64,000 nucleotides of DNA from assembly GCF_004114535.1 (NCBI RefSeq), contig NZ_LBJC01000007.1, forward strand, positions 62,001 to 126,000, in the 5' to 3' direction. Origin of the DNA: Bradyrhizobium nanningense (GTDB lineage Bacteria > Pseudomonadota > Alphaproteobacteria > Rhizobiales > Xanthobacteraceae). The notes beneath the pieces were generated by a model. That model was not told the DNA's origin. It saw only the letters and a program-made list of their open reading frames with translations, and made no database searches. Each line of letters begins with the position of its first letter. Position 1 is the first letter of the stretch. The position numbers and the translations under genes were made by a program. This document shows, in pieces, positions 39,946 through 49,722 of the stretch.

Positions 39946-40572
39946 TCAATCGTCCGAATTGGCGAGCCCCAACAGTTCCTGGCGCGTCAGCGCATTGTCG
40001 CGAAACACGCCCAGCATGCGGCTGGTGACGAGATCGGTCCCGGGCTTGTGCGCGCCGCGCGTGGTCATGCAATGATGCGTCGCCTTGATGATGACGCCGA
40101 CGCCTTCGGGCTTGAGCACGTCGTTGATGGTATTGGCGATCTGGGCGGTCATCTTCTCCTGGATCTGGAGCCGTTTCGCGTAAATGTCCACCACGCGCGC
40201 AAGCTTGCTGATGCCGACGACGCGCCCCTGCGGAATATAGGCGACCCAGGCGCGGCCGACGATCGGCGCCATGTGGTGCTCGCAATGGCTCTCGAAGCGA
40301 ACGCCACGCAGCACGATCATCTCGTCATAGCCTTCGATCTCCTCGAAGGTCTTTTGCAGGATTTCGGTCGGATCCTGCGCGTATCCGGAAAAATACTCCT
40401 CGAAGGCCCGCGCAATGCGATCAGGTGTCTCGCGCAGACCGTCGCGCGCGGGATCATCGCCGGCCCACCGGATCATGGTCCGGATCGCCTGCTCGACCTC
40501 CGCCCTGTCAGGTCGTTCGACCGGCGCCTGCGCCACCGCGACACGTTCCAGCTTACGCACTTGTGACTTCAT
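39946..40572 (-). CDS. folE: GTP cyclohydrolase I
   Basis: First enzyme of folate/pterin synthesis, making dihydroneopterin triphosphate from GTP. 208 residues from the ATG at 40572, which has GGGGAG upstream. The zinc and catalytic residues are in place: [10 protein letters not shown] with Cys-His-His and [15 protein letters not shown] with His-His-Cys. It precedes the Rieske-FAD gene by 27 bp, so they are probably co-transcribed; the meaning of that link is unclear. The long open frame upstream of the ATG is not coding. Confidence 0.95.
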   Translation of the reverse strand: MKSQVRKLERVAVAQAPVERPDRAEVEQAIRTMIRWAGDDPARDGLRETPDRIARAFEEYFSGYAQDPTEILQKTFEEIEGYDEMIVLRGVRFESHCEHHMAPIVGRAWVAYIPQGRVVGISKLARVVDIYAKRLQIQEKMTAQIANTINDVLKPEGVGVIIKATHHCMTTRGAHKPGTDLVTSRMLGVFRDNALTRQELLGLANSDD

Positions 40573-40688
40573 CGAGATTCTCCCCTGCAACGAGCCCGCA
40601 CACGGAAGCGGCCCCACAGCTTGGACGGCTGCAATCGGAAAAGGTTCCTGCAGATCAGGGAAATTTGGAAGGGCGGAGGTCAGGCTGG

Positions 40689-41582
40689 CTATGACGCAGC
40701 CGCTTTCCGGACGTCGAGCACGGCCTGGGCCCATTCGGCCGGCCGCTCCTGCGGCAAATTATGTCCGGCATCGGTGAGGACGCGCCGCTCGAACAAGCCC
40801 TCGAACTTGCGGGCGTGATGGGCGGTGCCGGGATTGACGCCGTCGCTGTCGCCGTCGATCGCGATCGTCGGGACGCGGATCTGTGGCTGACTGGCGAGCT
40901 TCGCCTCGATTCCCGCATAGGCAGGATCGCCCGCGACCAGCGCGTAGCGGTGGCGATAGGAATGGATCACGACATCGACGAAATCAGGATTGTCGAAGGA
41001 CACGGCGCTTTTCCCGAACGTTGCGTCGTCGAACGCCCATTTCGGCGACCACATCGCCCAGAGCTGGCGGGCGAAGCCGCGCCGGTTGCGCTCCAGCGCG
41101 CGGCGGCCGCGCTCGTTGTGGAAGAGGTATTGATACCAGAGCGCCGCCTCCTCCGGCGGCGAGGCCGGCTCCATGGCGCGGGCGATATTCTGGATGTTGT
41201 AGGAATTGCCGGAGACGAGGCCGATCACGCGCTCGGGATGGAGCGCTGCGACCACGCAGGCCGCACGCCCGCCCCAATCGTAGCCGCCGACGATCGCGCG
41301 CTCGATACCAAGCGCATCCATGAAGGCCAAGAGATCGGCCCCGAGCGCGGCCTGCTCGCCGGAGCGCAACGTCGACGCGCTGCGGAAACGCGTCGGCCCG
41401 TAGCCGCGCAGCCAGGGCACCAACACCCGCGCACCGGCTTGTGCAAGGATCGGCGCGGTCTCGGCATAGGCGTTCACGTCGTAGGGAAAGCCGTGGCCCA
41501 TGATGCAGGGCCAGCCGTCGGGCGCGCCGTATTCGCGATAGGCGATGTCGAGGATATCCGTGGTGACGGTTTTTTGTTGCAT
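40689..41582 (-). CDS. Alpha/beta hydrolase, epoxide-hydrolase-like
   Basis: 297 residues. The nucleophile elbow GGYDWGG puts an Asp (D102) where epoxide hydrolases and dehalogenases have it, rather than a Ser; the oxyanion loop is HGFPYD and the catalytic His is in [12 protein letters not shown] cap domain lies between about 135 and 220. An epoxide hydrolase or haloalkane/haloacetate dehalogenase is likely; substrate unknown. Separated from folE by 116 bp. Confidence 0.85.
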   Translation of the reverse strand: MQQKTVTTDILDIAYREYGAPDGWPCIMGHGFPYDVNAYAETAPILAQAGARVLVPWLRGYGPTRFRSASTLRSGEQAALGADLLAFMDALGIERAIVGGYDWGGRAACVVAALHPERVIGLVSGNSYNIQNIARAMEPASPPEEAALWYQYLFHNERGRRALERNRRGFARQLWAMWSPKWAFDDATFGKSAVSFDNPDFVDVVIHSYRHRYALVAGDPAYAGIEAKLASQPQIRVPTIAIDGDSDGVNPGTAHHARKFEGLFERRVLTDAGHNLPQERPAEWAQAVLDVRKAAAS

Positions 41583-41604
41583 GGTTTGCTCACGGAGGTG
41601 GGAT

Positions 41605-41661
41605 CGTAGCCCGGATGAGCGAAGCGACATCCGGGATGTGGCGACGCTCATCCGGGCTACG
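41605..41661. repeat. Inverted repeat GTAGCCCGGATGAGCG
   Basis: Perfect 16-bp arms (GTAGCCCGGATGAGCG at 41606-41621 and its complement at 41645-41660) with a 23-base loop that itself repeats CATCCGGGATG. It may serve as terminator or be a mobile palindromic repeat. A related fragment TCCGGGCTACACGG occurs at 49526-49539. Confidence 0.8.
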
Positions 41662-41676
41662 GCACCGGGGGCGCAG

Positions 41677-42504
41677 CTATTTCTGCGGTCCCGACAGCGA
41701 GATGTCGCGCTCGGCGCGGAACACGTTGCTGTAGAGATTGGCAATCCATTGCCGGCCGATCTCAGTCTTGTTGAGATAGCCGATCTCGGTCTGGATGTGC
41801 GGTGCGACACTATTCCAATAGAACTGTGGATAGCGGTTCACGATATCGGCCGGTGAATCATAGCCGAGCTGGCGATTCATGCCGACTTCCTCGAATTCGT
41901 AATAAAGCGCGTTGGCCTTACGCAGATAGTTGGGGTCGCCGAGCTGGCCGATGAAGTCAGCCGCACGCAGGATCGAGGCCTCATCGTCGTATTCCTGGCC
42001 CTGGCGGGCCGGAAAGCGCGTGCCCTCGATGGCGCGGGCAACGCGCTCCGGATCGAGTCCGGGAATATGCCGCAACCGCCGCGTCACATAAAGCTTCGAG
42101 CGATCGACGTGATACATCATCAGGCTCGCATCCGATGCACCGCGCGGCAATGAGATCTTGGTGTCGGCCGCGTCGATTACGAAGCCGTCGGAATCGTCCT
42201 CCTCGAACAGCCCGCGGACATAACCGATGTCGTGGGCGAGGCAGGCGATCAGGACATGGACGTAATCCTCAGCCGACAGATGGGTATGAAGGCTTCGGCC
42301 ACGGAGGATGGCCTGGGCTGCCAGCGTCACCAGCATCGTATGCTCGATATTGTGGTAGAGCGCATCGCTGTTGCCGATGCATTCCATGGCGGTGCGGGTC
42401 GCGCTCTCGACGATACTGGCAGAAGTCTCATCGTACCGGCGGCGCATGAACTTACCGAGGAAGTCCTCGAGGGATTCAGCCGCCAGTCTCGGTAAGGTCA
42501 TCAT
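41677..42504 (-). CDS. HD-domain phosphohydrolase-like protein
   Basis: 275 residues with the metal-binding HD signature: H in YHNIEHTML, then CLAHDIGYVRG. This fold hydrolyses phosphate esters, often nucleotides or cyclic nucleotides, so a metal-dependent phosphohydrolase or phosphodiesterase is expected. The start at 42504 is uncertain: the frame is open upstream, but the stretch preceding MMTLPRLAAE lacks family character and no strong ribosome-binding site is visible. It lies 208 bp downstream of the transglutaminase operon on the same strand; it may or may not belong to it. Confidence 0.75.
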   Translation of the reverse strand: MMTLPRLAAESLEDFLGKFMRRRYDETSASIVESATRTAMECIGNSDALYHNIEHTMLVTLAAQAILRGRSLHTHLSAEDYVHVLIACLAHDIGYVRGLFEEDDSDGFVIDAADTKISLPRGASDASLMMYHVDRSKLYVTRRLRHIPGLDPERVARAIEGTRFPARQGQEYDDEASILRAADFIGQLGDPNYLRKANALYYEFEEVGMNRQLGYDSPADIVNRYPQFYWNSVAPHIQTEIGYLNKTEIGRQWIANLYSNVFRAERDISLSGPQK

Positions 42505-42712
42505 GGATGCAGCCCCGTCCGCCGCTGGTGTCCCATGCCATCTCCCGACGTCTCTGTTGTTCTCGATGCAAGGACCAGCATAGCCCATCTTGGGCCGCCT
42601 GACCAAACCCTGGAACAGAAATACGGAAATATGTTGCGGTTGTGCTCTGCGATATCGTGGTTGCGGTGATTCCTCGATGCAGCCTGCGGCTGTCGGCGCC
42701 GGCAGTGCGCAA

Positions 42713-43591
42713 TCATTCCACCAGCAGCACGTCGACGGCGACGCCGAGCTTCTGCTTGGGTGAGCCGACGATGATGCCGTCGATCGGCGAGACGTCGGAA
42801 AAGTCGCGCCCGACCGCGAGCACGATATGGTTGTTAGCAACCACAAGATCGTTGGTCGGATCGAAATCGACCCAGCCCAGCTCCGCCCCGCACCACAGCG
42901 ATACCCAGGCGTGGGTGGCGTCGGCGCCCTGTAGGCGTGGCTGACCGGGCGGTGGAATGGTGCGAAGGTAGCCGCTAACATAGGCCGCCGGCAGACCAAG
43001 CCCGCGCAGCCCCGCGATCATCACATGGGCAAAATCCTGGCAGACGCCGTGGCGTTTATCGAAGACCTCGCCGAGCGGCGTCGAGATCACGGTCGCCTTG
43101 GGATCGTAGCGAAACTCGGCGCGGATGCGATGCATCAGATCGACCGCACCGTTGAGGATGCCCGCGCCGGGTGCAAAGCTTTCCGCCGCATAAGCGCTGA
43201 CCGGACGCAGCACCGGCACCAGCGGGCTCGCGAAGACATAGCCGACCGGCGAGGACGGCCCGAGGCTCGTCGCCTCGAAGGCAATGTCGCGAATGCTCTC
43301 CCAGGCGGGACTCGCGGCATCGCGCGCCGGCGGATGCCGCGAGACGGATACACGCGAACGTGAATCGATCCGCAGATTGCGATGCGCGGCCTCGATCACC
43401 ACGCTCTCGGTCAGCGTGCCGAAGAAGTCGCGCCGCGCATTGCGCTCGGCAGGCCGCGGGCGGATCTCGACACTGTGCGAGATCAATTCCTGGCCGGCGC
43501 CGCTCCGGGGCTCCAGCCGCAGCGTGCAGCGGGCGAAGCTGACCGGATTCTCGTATTCGTAGGTGGTGACGTGACGGATGTCGTAGATCAC
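42713..43591 (-). CDS. Transglutaminase-like cysteine peptidase
   Basis: 292 residues with an N-terminal beta domain (transglutaminase N-terminal type, MIYDIRHVTTYEYENPVSF) and a transglutaminase-like core. The likely catalytic triad is C184 (HGVCQDFAHV), H227 (DATHAWV) and D242 or D244 (GWVDFDPTND). The GTG start at 43591 forms a GTGA overlap with the stop of the upstream ATP-grasp gene. Proteins of this type are predicted to cleave or exchange amide bonds formed by the neighbouring ligase. Confidence 0.9.
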   Translation of the reverse strand: MIYDIRHVTTYEYENPVSFARCTLRLEPRSGAGQELISHSVEIRPRPAERNARRDFFGTLTESVVIEAAHRNLRIDSRSRVSVSRHPPARDAASPAWESIRDIAFEATSLGPSSPVGYVFASPLVPVLRPVSAYAAESFAPGAGILNGAVDLMHRIRAEFRYDPKATVISTPLGEVFDKRHGVCQDFAHVMIAGLRGLGLPAAYVSGYLRTIPPPGQPRLQGADATHAWVSLWCGAELGWVDFDPTNDLVVANNHIVLAVGRDFSDVSPIDGIIVGSPKQKLGVAVDVLLVE

Positions 43592-46137
43592 GCCAGCCCC
43601 GTCAGCTTTTCCGGCCGGGCGGCATTTGGGCCATGCGGGAAATAGTGTTGCCCGATCGCATCCGCGAGGCTGAGCAGGTCCTGCTCCAGCGCAAACAGCG
43701 TCTTGACCTCGAGCTTCTCGGCTTCCGCGGTCGCAAGCATCGCCTGCATCGCCACCGCGAGCCGCTGCGGCTTCTCGATCAGGCCGTGCTCCCTCAGGCT
43801 CGGCAGCGCAGCGATGTGCTCGTTCAGCGTCGTCACCTGGAACGCCACCGAACGCGGATTGTAGCCGTCGAGCACCGCGAGGTCGCGCACCGGCGCCAGG
43901 ATCGGCGCCAGCAGATAACGCGAGCGGTAGGTGATCTGGCAATCCACCAGGGTCAGCAGGATGTCGAGATCCTCGTCGCCGGCCTCGTCATAGCCGAATT
44001 GGCGCGTGAAGCGCGTGGTGTTGACGGCGCGCTCGACGCGGCGGCCGATGTCGAGGAAGCGCCAGCCGGCGGCGCGGTTCATGTTCTCTTGCGCCAACCC
44101 TGCGAAGCTCGCCAGCTCCTGCAAGGTCAGCTCGGCCGCGCTCAGCACGCTGTCGTCGTCCTCGACCTCATAGGCAAGGCGTTCGGCCATCTCGGTGATG
44201 ACCTGCCAGGCATCGGGCGACAGCCGCTCACGCAGGGACGTCGCCGTGCGCTGCGCCGCGCGCACCAGCGACAGGGCCGAGCCGAAACGATCAGGGCTCT
44301 GCAGCGCTTCGGCCACGATGCGCCCGGGGGCCGCGCGCGAGGTTTGCGTGACCGCGCCCCAGGCCACTAAAAGGCGCTGGATGCGTTCGGCCGATTGCAG
44401 CGAGGCTGCCGTGCCCTTGTTGGGTCCGCTTGGCGAGCCCAGCGCGCGTACGAGGCGCAGCGTCGCCTCGGCGCGTTCGAGATAGCGGCCGAGCCAGAAC
44501 AGATTGTCGGCGGCCCGGCTCGGCAGCACGCCGGCGATGCGGCGGATGCGGACCTTGTCGATCGCCGGCAGCAAGGTCGCGGCCGAGACCTGCTTGTCGG
44601 AAACGACCCAGACGTCGGCGGCACGCGCACCGTCGCCCATCGACACCGCGCGCGCATCGGCCTGTTCGGCGATGCGGCAGAAGCCGCCCGGCATGATGGC
44701 CCAGCCATCAGGCGTTGCGGCGGCGAACACGCGCAGCACGAACGGACGCGGCGTGATCTGGCCCTGCTCCCACACCGGCATGGTCGAGAGCCGCACCACC
44801 TCCTGGCCGACATAATCCATGCCGCGCGCGGCGATGGCATCGATCAGGCGCCGGCGGTCGCTCGCATCCAGCTCGCTCGCGAGCACGGGCGCGGCGCGGT
44901 CGAAACCGGGCACGCCGCGCTGGTAGGCGCCTTCGATCGCGACCTCGTCGAGCCGCGCCAGCACCTCCTCGCGCGCGCTGCGCTGGCCGCACCACCAGGT
45001 CGCGATATGCGGCATCTTCAGCTCCTCGCCGAGCAGGCGGCGGCTGAGCGCCGGCAGGAAGCCGAGCAGCGCCCGCGCCTCCAGCACGCCGGAGCCCGGC
45101 ATGTTGGCGACGACGACGCCGTCCTTGCGCAGCACGTCGATCAGGCCGGGCACGCCGAGATGGGAGGACGCATCGAGCTCAAGCGGATCGAGCGAATTGG
45201 AATCGACCCGGCGCAGCAGCACATCTAACCGCTTGAGGCCGGCAACGGTGCGGATGTGGATGCGGTTGTCGCTGACGGCGAGATCGTCGCCCTCGACCAA
45301 GAGGAAGCCGAGATAGCGCGCCAGCGTGGCGTGCTCGAAATAGGTCTCGCTGAAGCTGCCGGGGGTGAGCACGCCAATGCGCGGCTCGTCGCGATCGGCC
45401 CGTGCGCGAAGACTGTCGCGAAAGGCTTCGAAGAACGGCGCGACGCGCGGCACGTTCATCGACTTGTAGAGATCGGAGAAGGCGCGCGAGAGCACCAGGC
45501 GGTTCTCCAGCGCATAGCCCGCGCCCGACGGCGCCTGGGTGCGGTCGCCGAGCACCCACCAGCGGCCGTCAGGCCCGCGGCCGACGTCGACGGCGTAGAG
45601 CGACAGATAGCGCCCGCCCGGGGGCGGCACGCCGCAGACGGGACGGAGATATTCGGGACTGCCGGCGATCGCGGCCGCAGGCAACGCGCCCTCGGCGACC
45701 AGCCGTCCCTCGCCATAGATGTCGGCCAGCACGCGCTCGAGCAGCTCGGCGCGCTGGGTGATGCCGGCGCAGAGCTGCTGCCAGTCGGCCTCGTCGATCA
45801 AAAGCGGCAGGTGGCTGATCGACCACGGCCGGTCGGCGCTGTCGCCGGGCGCCCGGTAGGTGACGCCGGCCTCGCGGAGATGGCGGTCGGCCATGCCAAA
45901 TCGCCGCTCGATCTCGTCGGGCGCGAGCGCGCCGAAGGCGTCGAAAAAGCGGCTCCAGACCGCGCGCGGGGCGCCGTCGGGGCCCAGGAATTCGTCGGGG
46001 ATGCCAGGCAGGCGGCGGTAGTCGCGGACCCATTGCGCGAAGCGGCGCTGGCCTTCACGCTGGCTCTCACGTTGACCACCACGTTGATTTGGCGCCCTAC
46101 CCGCCTTGTCGTCCTCTTCGGCTGCGCCCTCGGCCAT
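43588..46137 (-). CDS. Circularly permuted ATP-grasp / alpha-E fusion protein
   Basis: 849 residues: a circularly permuted ATP-grasp domain (about 80-500; former DUF404/407, with GSPEYLRPVCG, LGDRTQAPSGAGYALENRLVLSRAF and TPGSFSETYFEHATLARYLG) joined to a C-terminal helical alpha-E domain (about 530-845; DUF403). In many genomes these are two separate genes, so the fusion is notable but known. ATP-grasp enzymes of this class are predicted amide/peptide ligases. The first 35 residues are charged and Gln/Arg-rich, and the true start might be further in. It overlaps the transglutaminase gene by 4 bp. Confidence 0.9.
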   Translation of the reverse strand: MAEGAAEEDDKAGRAPNQRGGQRESQREGQRRFAQWVRDYRRLPGIPDEFLGPDGAPRAVWSRFFDAFGALAPDEIERRFGMADRHLREAGVTYRAPGDSADRPWSISHLPLLIDEADWQQLCAGITQRAELLERVLADIYGEGRLVAEGALPAAAIAGSPEYLRPVCGVPPPGGRYLSLYAVDVGRGPDGRWWVLGDRTQAPSGAGYALENRLVLSRAFSDLYKSMNVPRVAPFFEAFRDSLRARADRDEPRIGVLTPGSFSETYFEHATLARYLGFLLVEGDDLAVSDNRIHIRTVAGLKRLDVLLRRVDSNSLDPLELDASSHLGVPGLIDVLRKDGVVVANMPGSGVLEARALLGFLPALSRRLLGEELKMPHIATWWCGQRSAREEVLARLDEVAIEGAYQRGVPGFDRAAPVLASELDASDRRRLIDAIAARGMDYVGQEVVRLSTMPVWEQGQITPRPFVLRVFAAATPDGWAIMPGGFCRIAEQADARAVSMGDGARAADVWVVSDKQVSAATLLPAIDKVRIRRIAGVLPSRAADNLFWLGRYLERAEATLRLVRALGSPSGPNKGTAASLQSAERIQRLLVAWGAVTQTSRAAPGRIVAEALQSPDRFGSALSLVRAAQRTATSLRERLSPDAWQVITEMAERLAYEVEDDDSVLSAAELTLQELASFAGLAQENMNRAAGWRFLDIGRRVERAVNTTRFTRQFGYDEAGDEDLDILLTLVDCQITYRSRYLLAPILAPVRDLAVLDGYNPRSVAFQVTTLNEHIAALPSLREHGLIEKPQRLAVAMQAMLATAEAEKLEVKTLFALEQDLLSLADAIGQHYFPHGPNAARPEKLTGLA

Positions 46138-46164
46138 GCGCCTCTCCCTGCCCCACCATCATAC

Positions 46165-49100
46165 TCATTGCAGGAGCGGGGTACGCAAGTCGAGGGTCAG
46201 CGGGAACTCATTTGTGCGTTCCTCGGGGGGCGGCTGGACCGGCCCCGGCGTATGGCCGTGGTCCTGGAAGCGCGCCAGCCGCCGCGCCTCGGCCTCATAG
46301 GTGTTGACCGGCTTGGTGTCGTAGCTGCGCCCGCCCGGATGGGCGACGTGGTAGACGCAGCCGCCGAGCGAGCGGCCGTTCCAGCTGTCGATCAGGTCGA
46401 AGGTCAGGGGCGCGTGGACGGGGATGGTCGGGTGCAGGCCGGAGGCCGGTTGCCAGGCCTTGAAGCGGACGCCTGCGACAGCCTCGGCCGAGCGGCCGGT
46501 CGAGGTCATGGGCAGGCGGCGGCCGTTGCAGGTGACGATGTGGCGGCCCTCGACGAACCCCTCCGCCTTGACCTGGAGCCGCTCGACCGATGAATCGACA
46601 TAGCGCACGGTGCCGCCGGCCGAGCCCTCCTCACCCAGCACATGCCAGGGCTCCAGCGCCTGGCGCAGTTCCAGCGTGACCCCGCCATGATGGACGCGGC
46701 CGAAGGCGGGGAAGCGGAATTCGAGCTGGGCCAGATACCATTCCGGCTCGAACGGGTAACCGAACTGCTTGAGCTCGCCGAGCACGTCTAAAAAATCGCC
46801 CCAGATGAAATGCGGCAGCATGAAGCGATCATGCAGCGCGGTGCCCCAGCGCACGAACTTGCCGTGTTGCGGCTCGCGCCAGAATTTTGCGATCAGCGCC
46901 CGGATCAAGAGCTGCTGCGCCAGTGACATGCGCGGGTCGGGCGGCATTTCGAGCGCGCGGAATTCGACAAGGCCGAGCCGACCGGTCGGTCCCTCCGGTG
47001 AATAGAGCTTGTCGATGCAGATCTCGGCGCGGTGGGTGTTGCCGGTGATGTCGACGAGCAGATGCCGGAACAGGCGATCGACCAGCCATGGCGGCGTCTG
47101 GGTGCCCGGAGGCGGCACGTGCGAGAGCGCGACCTCGAGTTCGTAGATGCTGTCGTGCCGGGCTTCGTCGATGCGCGGCGCCTGGCTGGTCGGGCCGATG
47201 AACAGGCCGGAGAAGAAATAGGACAACGACGGATGCCGCTGCCAATACAGCACGAGACTCTTCAAGAGATCGGGCCGGCGCAGGAACGGCGAGTCCTGCG
47301 GGCTCGAGCCGCCGACCACGACGTGATTGCCGCCCCCGGTGCCGGTGTGGCGGCCGTCGACCAGGAAGCGGTTGGCGCCGAGGCGAACTTTCGCGGCGTC
47401 CTCATAGAGGCCACAGGTGATGTCGACCGCCTCGCGCCAGTTCTTCGCCGGCTGGATGTTGATCTCGATGACACCAGGGTCGGGCGTCACCTTGATCACC
47501 TCGATGCGCGGATCGAACGGCGGCGGATAGCCTTCGACATGAACCTGGAGCTGCATCTCCCCGGCCGTTGCTTCGAGGGCCGCGACCAGCTCGAGATAGT
47601 CCTCGATGCGCTCGACCGGCGGCATGAAGGCGCAGAGCACGCCGTCACGAACCTCCACCGACATCGCGGTGCGCACCGGCACGGCCGTATTGAGCTGCTC
47701 GGGCGCGACCCGCCGCGGCGATTCCGGATGCGCCGGGGGCGTAAACACCGGCAGCTTGCCGCGCGGCTCCATCGGGTCCTGCTCGACGATGTAGGGATAT
47801 TGATTGGGCGGGACGTGGCCGAGCGAGCCGATCGGCAAGCGCAAGCCCAATGGTGAATCGCCCGGCATCAGGAACAGATGATTGCGCCGGAGTTGCCAGC
47901 GCTCGCTGCGCCAGCGCGGCGGCGCGTTCCAGCGCTGCACCGGCAGCACGAAGCCGCGCGGCGTATTCAGCCCCTCGTCGAACACGCGCGCCATGCGCGC
48001 GCGCGCCTCGGGATCGGACAGTTTGGAATCGGAGGGATCGACGTTGACGGGAAGCTCAGCCTCCTTCTGAAGCCAGTGGGCCGTGTCCTCATAGGCTGGC
48101 ATGATGTAACCGGGATCGAGCCCGAGCCGTGCCGCGGTGGCCTCCATAAAGGTCTCGGCATCCTTCGCCTCGGCGCGACGCGGATTTTCGATGCTGGCGA
48201 TCAGGTCGGCATTCTTCCAGATCGGCACGCCGTCCTTGCGCCAGTACAGGCCAAAGGCCCAGCGCGGCAGGCTCTCGCCGGGATACCATTTGCCCTGGCC
48301 GTAATGCAGCAGACCGCCCGGCGCGAAACGATCGCGCAGGCGGCGGATCAGATCGTCGCCAAGCGCGCGCTTGGTCGGGCCGACGGCTTCCGTATTCCAC
48401 TCCGCCGCTTCGAGATCGTCGACCGAGACGAAAGTGGGCTCGCCGCCCATGGTGAGCCGCACGTCCGCGCTCGCGAGATCGCCATCGACCTGCTCGCCGA
48501 GATCGTTGAGCCGCCCCCAGGATTCGTCGGAGAACGGCTTTGTGATGCGCGGCGCCTCGCGGATGCGCTTCACGCTCATGTCGAAGGCGAACTCGACCTC
48601 GGCAAAGCCGGCGCCGCCCGAAATTGGCGCGGCCGAGCGATAATGCGGCGTGGCGGCAACCGGGATGTGGCCTTCGCCCGCGAGCATGCCCGAGGTCGCA
48701 TCGAAGCCGATCCAGCCGGCGCCGGGCAGATAGACCTCGGCCCAGGCGTGCAGGTCGGTGAAGTCGTTCTCCACTTCCGGCGGTCCCTCGATCGGATCGA
48801 TGTCGGGACGAATCTGGACGAGATAGCCGGAAACGAAGCGCGCGGCGAGCCCGAGATGACGGAAGGTCTGGATCAGGAGCCAGGCGGAGTCGCGGCATGA
48901 TCCGGCTCCCGAGGCGAGCGTCTCCTCCGGGGTCTGCACGCCCGGCTCCATCCGGATGATGTAGCGGATCTTCTTCTGCAGCTCGCGATTGAGCTCGACC
49001 AGGAAGTTGACGGTGTTCGGAGCGTCCTGCGGGATCGTATCGAGATATTGCGCGAACAAGCGGTCCGGCCTGATCGTCTCGAGATACGGTGCGAGCTCGG

Positions 49101-49434
49101 TCTTGAGATCTTTCGGATACTCGAACGGAAAACTGTCGGCGTAGGGCTCGACGAAGAAGTCGAACGGATTGACCACCGTCATCTGCGCGGTGAAGTCGAC
49201 CTCGATCTTCAACTCGGTCGCCTTCTCCGGGAAGACGTAGCGGGCGAGCCAGTTGCCCTGCGGATCCTGCTGCCAGTTCACGAAATGGTTGGATGGCGAG
49301 ACCTTGAGCGAATAGCTCAGGATCGGCGTGCGCGTATGCGGCGCCGGGCGCAGGCGGATGGTCTGCGGACCGAGGTCGATCGGGCGGTCGTATTTGTAGT
49401 GCGTGACATGATGCAATGCGACGTAGATCGACAC
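46165..49434 (-). CDS. Transglutaminase-DUF2126 protein
   Basis: 1,089 residues from the GTG at 49434; an upstream ATG at 49491 would add 19 residues without family resemblance. The N-terminal third is a transglutaminase-like domain with C180 ([10 protein letters not shown]), [22 protein letters not shown] and the expected Asp. The rest (about 300-1080) is DUF2126, with [39 protein letters not shown] and [11 protein letters not shown], reminiscent of glutamine-synthetase-like amidoligase folds. It lies 27 bp upstream of the ATP-grasp gene, so three genes form one operon. Substrate unknown. Confidence 0.92.
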   Translation of the reverse strand: MSIYVALHHVTHYKYDRPIDLGPQTIRLRPAPHTRTPILSYSLKVSPSNHFVNWQQDPQGNWLARYVFPEKATELKIEVDFTAQMTVVNPFDFFVEPYADSFPFEYPKDLKTELAPYLETIRPDRLFAQYLDTIPQDAPNTVNFLVELNRELQKKIRYIIRMEPGVQTPEETLASGAGSCRDSAWLLIQTFRHLGLAARFVSGYLVQIRPDIDPIEGPPEVENDFTDLHAWAEVYLPGAGWIGFDATSGMLAGEGHIPVAATPHYRSAAPISGGAGFAEVEFAFDMSVKRIREAPRITKPFSDESWGRLNDLGEQVDGDLASADVRLTMGGEPTFVSVDDLEAAEWNTEAVGPTKRALGDDLIRRLRDRFAPGGLLHYGQGKWYPGESLPRWAFGLYWRKDGVPIWKNADLIASIENPRRAEAKDAETFMEATAARLGLDPGYIMPAYEDTAHWLQKEAELPVNVDPSDSKLSDPEARARMARVFDEGLNTPRGFVLPVQRWNAPPRWRSERWQLRRNHLFLMPGDSPLGLRLPIGSLGHVPPNQYPYIVEQDPMEPRGKLPVFTPPAHPESPRRVAPEQLNTAVPVRTAMSVEVRDGVLCAFMPPVERIEDYLELVAALEATAGEMQLQVHVEGYPPPFDPRIEVIKVTPDPGVIEINIQPAKNWREAVDITCGLYEDAAKVRLGANRFLVDGRHTGTGGGNHVVVGGSSPQDSPFLRRPDLLKSLVLYWQRHPSLSYFFSGLFIGPTSQAPRIDEARHDSIYELEVALSHVPPPGTQTPPWLVDRLFRHLLVDITGNTHRAEICIDKLYSPEGPTGRLGLVEFRALEMPPDPRMSLAQQLLIRALIAKFWREPQHGKFVRWGTALHDRFMLPHFIWGDFLDVLGELKQFGYPFEPEWYLAQLEFRFPAFGRVHHGGVTLELRQALEPWHVLGEEGSAGGTVRYVDSSVERLQVKAEGFVEGRHIVTCNGRRLPMTSTGRSAEAVAGVRFKAWQPASGLHPTIPVHAPLTFDLIDSWNGRSLGGCVYHVAHPGGRSYDTKPVNTYEAEARRLARFQDHGHTPGPVQPPPEERTNEFPLTLDLRTPLLQ

Positions 49435-49546
49435 GGGGTGCGGTGCTCCAGCAGCTTTTTTGAGCAGAACACCTGATGTGGGTGCGATCAAGCACTAACA
49501 ACGGGCAGCGCGTGCCTAGGAAGTATCCGGGCTACACGGACAGTAT

Positions 49547-49639
49547 CGTAGAGTGGGCAAAGCGAAGCGTGCCCACCGCTTCTGTTGCGGTGTGGATCGA
49601 TGGTGGGCACCGCGCAAGTGCGCCTTTGCCCACCCCACG
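49547..49639. repeat. Nested palindrome, 'GTAGGGTGGGCAA' family, copy 2
   Basis: CGTAGAGTGGGCAAAGCGAAGCG...GTGCCCACC...GGTGGGCAC...TTTGCCCACCCCACG, same plan as 36739-36829. Confidence 0.85.
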
Positions 49640-49722
49640 ATTCTGCCTGGGGTGGTAGGTCCCGGATCGGCGCGCGCTTTAGGGCGCGCTTGTCGGGACG
49701 ACAGCGGTGGGGGACGCGGCCG

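Noticed and set aside
42505..42712. Extended N-terminus of the HD-domain protein
   Set aside because: The open frame continues far upstream but becomes shadow of the transglutaminase gene; no reason to include it.
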